64,000 nucleotides of DNA from Vibrio barjaei (lineage in GTDB: Bacteria > Pseudomonadota > Gammaproteobacteria > Enterobacterales > Vibrionaceae), in the NCBI RefSeq assembly GCF_001639065.2, contig NZ_LQXO02000053.1:496001-560000 (forward strand), written 5' to 3'. The notes below the pieces were generated by a model. The model was not told the origin of the DNA and did not search any database. It saw nothing but the letters and a program-made list of their open reading frames with translations. Positions within the stretch are counted from its first letter, which is position 1, and each line of letters starts with the position of its first letter. Below, piece after piece: positions 63,631 through 64,000 of this stretch. The position numbers and the translations under genes are program-made.

Positions 63631-64000
63631 AAAAGAGATTGTTTAACCGTTCACGGATAGAGTTGCTCTACATGCTTGGTACTTTAATAGCCGCATGTTG
63701 GCTAGTAATAAGCGCCGTCAACAGTTATGTCAGTGAAGCTTATCAGAAAGCGTACCTATCGCTGTCTCAGAATGTCACTCACAACCTCGAAGAGATATAC
63801 GTCTTTGAATATAGTGACAACAGTACCTATGACCAGTTTTCAAATGAACTGGTATCTATAGAACTCTTATCTGACAAACTGTATGAGAATATTCGACAAA
63901 ACCATAATGCCTACTTTTCAATTCTAAACCCGGTACCTGAAGCAGCAGTCACCTCGGCAAAAACCGTTCGAGACGCAATGTTGTCATTTACGCAAAGATT
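63627..64000 (+). CDS. Membrane protein, partial (probable sensor, runs off right edge)
   Basis: About 125 residues present. Starts MKKRLFNRSRIELLYMLGTL with a membrane helix (LGTLIAACWLVISAVNSYV) followed by an extracytoplasmic region (SEAYQKAYLSLSQNVTHNLE). This layout is that of a sensor (histidine kinase, diguanylate cyclase or chemoreceptor), but the signalling domain is outside the window. It overlaps the peroxidase stop by four bases, suggesting coupled translation and a peroxide- or redox-related role. Confidence 0.65.
   Translation, partial: MKKRLFNRSRIELLYMLGTLIAACWLVISAVNSYVSEAYQKAYLSLSQNVTHNLEEIYVFEYSDNSTYDQFSNELVSIELLSDKLYENIRQNHNAYFSILNPVPEAAVTSAKTVRDAMLSFTQR

Overview
The window reads as part of a Vibrio genome, probably the second chromosome. 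The main reasons are the maltose block malG-malF-malE with divergent malK (the layout I recall from V. cholerae chromosome II), OmpU/OmpT-type porins, VpsT/CsgD-type regulators carrying a WMSR motif, and a LuxI/LuxR pair. Gene density and base composition look even. I see no rRNA, tRNA, insertion sequence, prophage or CRISPR array. The first gene (a PTS IIC) and the last gene (a membrane protein) run off the window edges.

Layout. 1-4800: two PTS IIC genes of the lactose/cellobiose family on opposite strands around a 38-bp perfect palindrome, with IIB, IIC, IIA and a LacI repressor on the plus strand; no phospho-glycosidase is visible. 4800-7300: AraC regulator, EamA transporter, acyl-CoA thioesterase. 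7400-21700: alpha-glucan utilisation, with a cytosolic GH13 amylase, a MalE paralogue, a GH13 oligo-1,6-glucosidase with its LysR neighbour, malGFE and divergent malK; psiE, a small Cys protein and a CDF transporter are interspersed. The malK-malE intergenic region holds MalT-like boxes, a CRP site and an unexplained terminator, and the malG 3' end looks like a small-RNA locus (possibly MicX).

21660-30870 is the most unusual region: a curli (functional amyloid) island with two complete csgB-csgA-csgC-like modules, two CsgD/VpsT-like regulators, a single csgEFG secretion set, and a DsbA-like thiol oxidoreductase coupled to a small membrane protein. The two csgC-slot proteins share a Cys-x(65-66)-Cys pattern, and in both copies a strong RNA hairpin lies inside the first codons of that gene. 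One secretion channel apparently serves two fibre systems, and a disulfide-handling enzyme sits in the locus.

31200-38660: small acidic protein, then a MoxR-DUF58-DUF4381-BatA-BatB/C-BatD operon containing a CAACAG hexanucleotide tract. 38680-44300: four porins as two tandem pairs pointing away from each other. 44600-49200: zinc-dependent acylase/desuccinylase family protein with a YfcC-type permease, a second EamA transporter, a double thioredoxin-fold glutaredoxin and a 44-residue basic protein. 49675-55330: signalling cluster (NarL-type response regulator, LysR, membrane diguanylate cyclase, LuxI synthase, LuxR receptor, LysR). 55768-64000: DcuC transporter, dienelactone hydrolase-like protein, RND efflux pump with its adaptor, di-haem cytochrome c peroxidase, and the start of a membrane protein overlapping it.

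Many gene starts were moved downstream of the longest open frame on the basis of signal peptides or Shine-Dalgarno sequences. Everything here is from reading alone; no database search was run.
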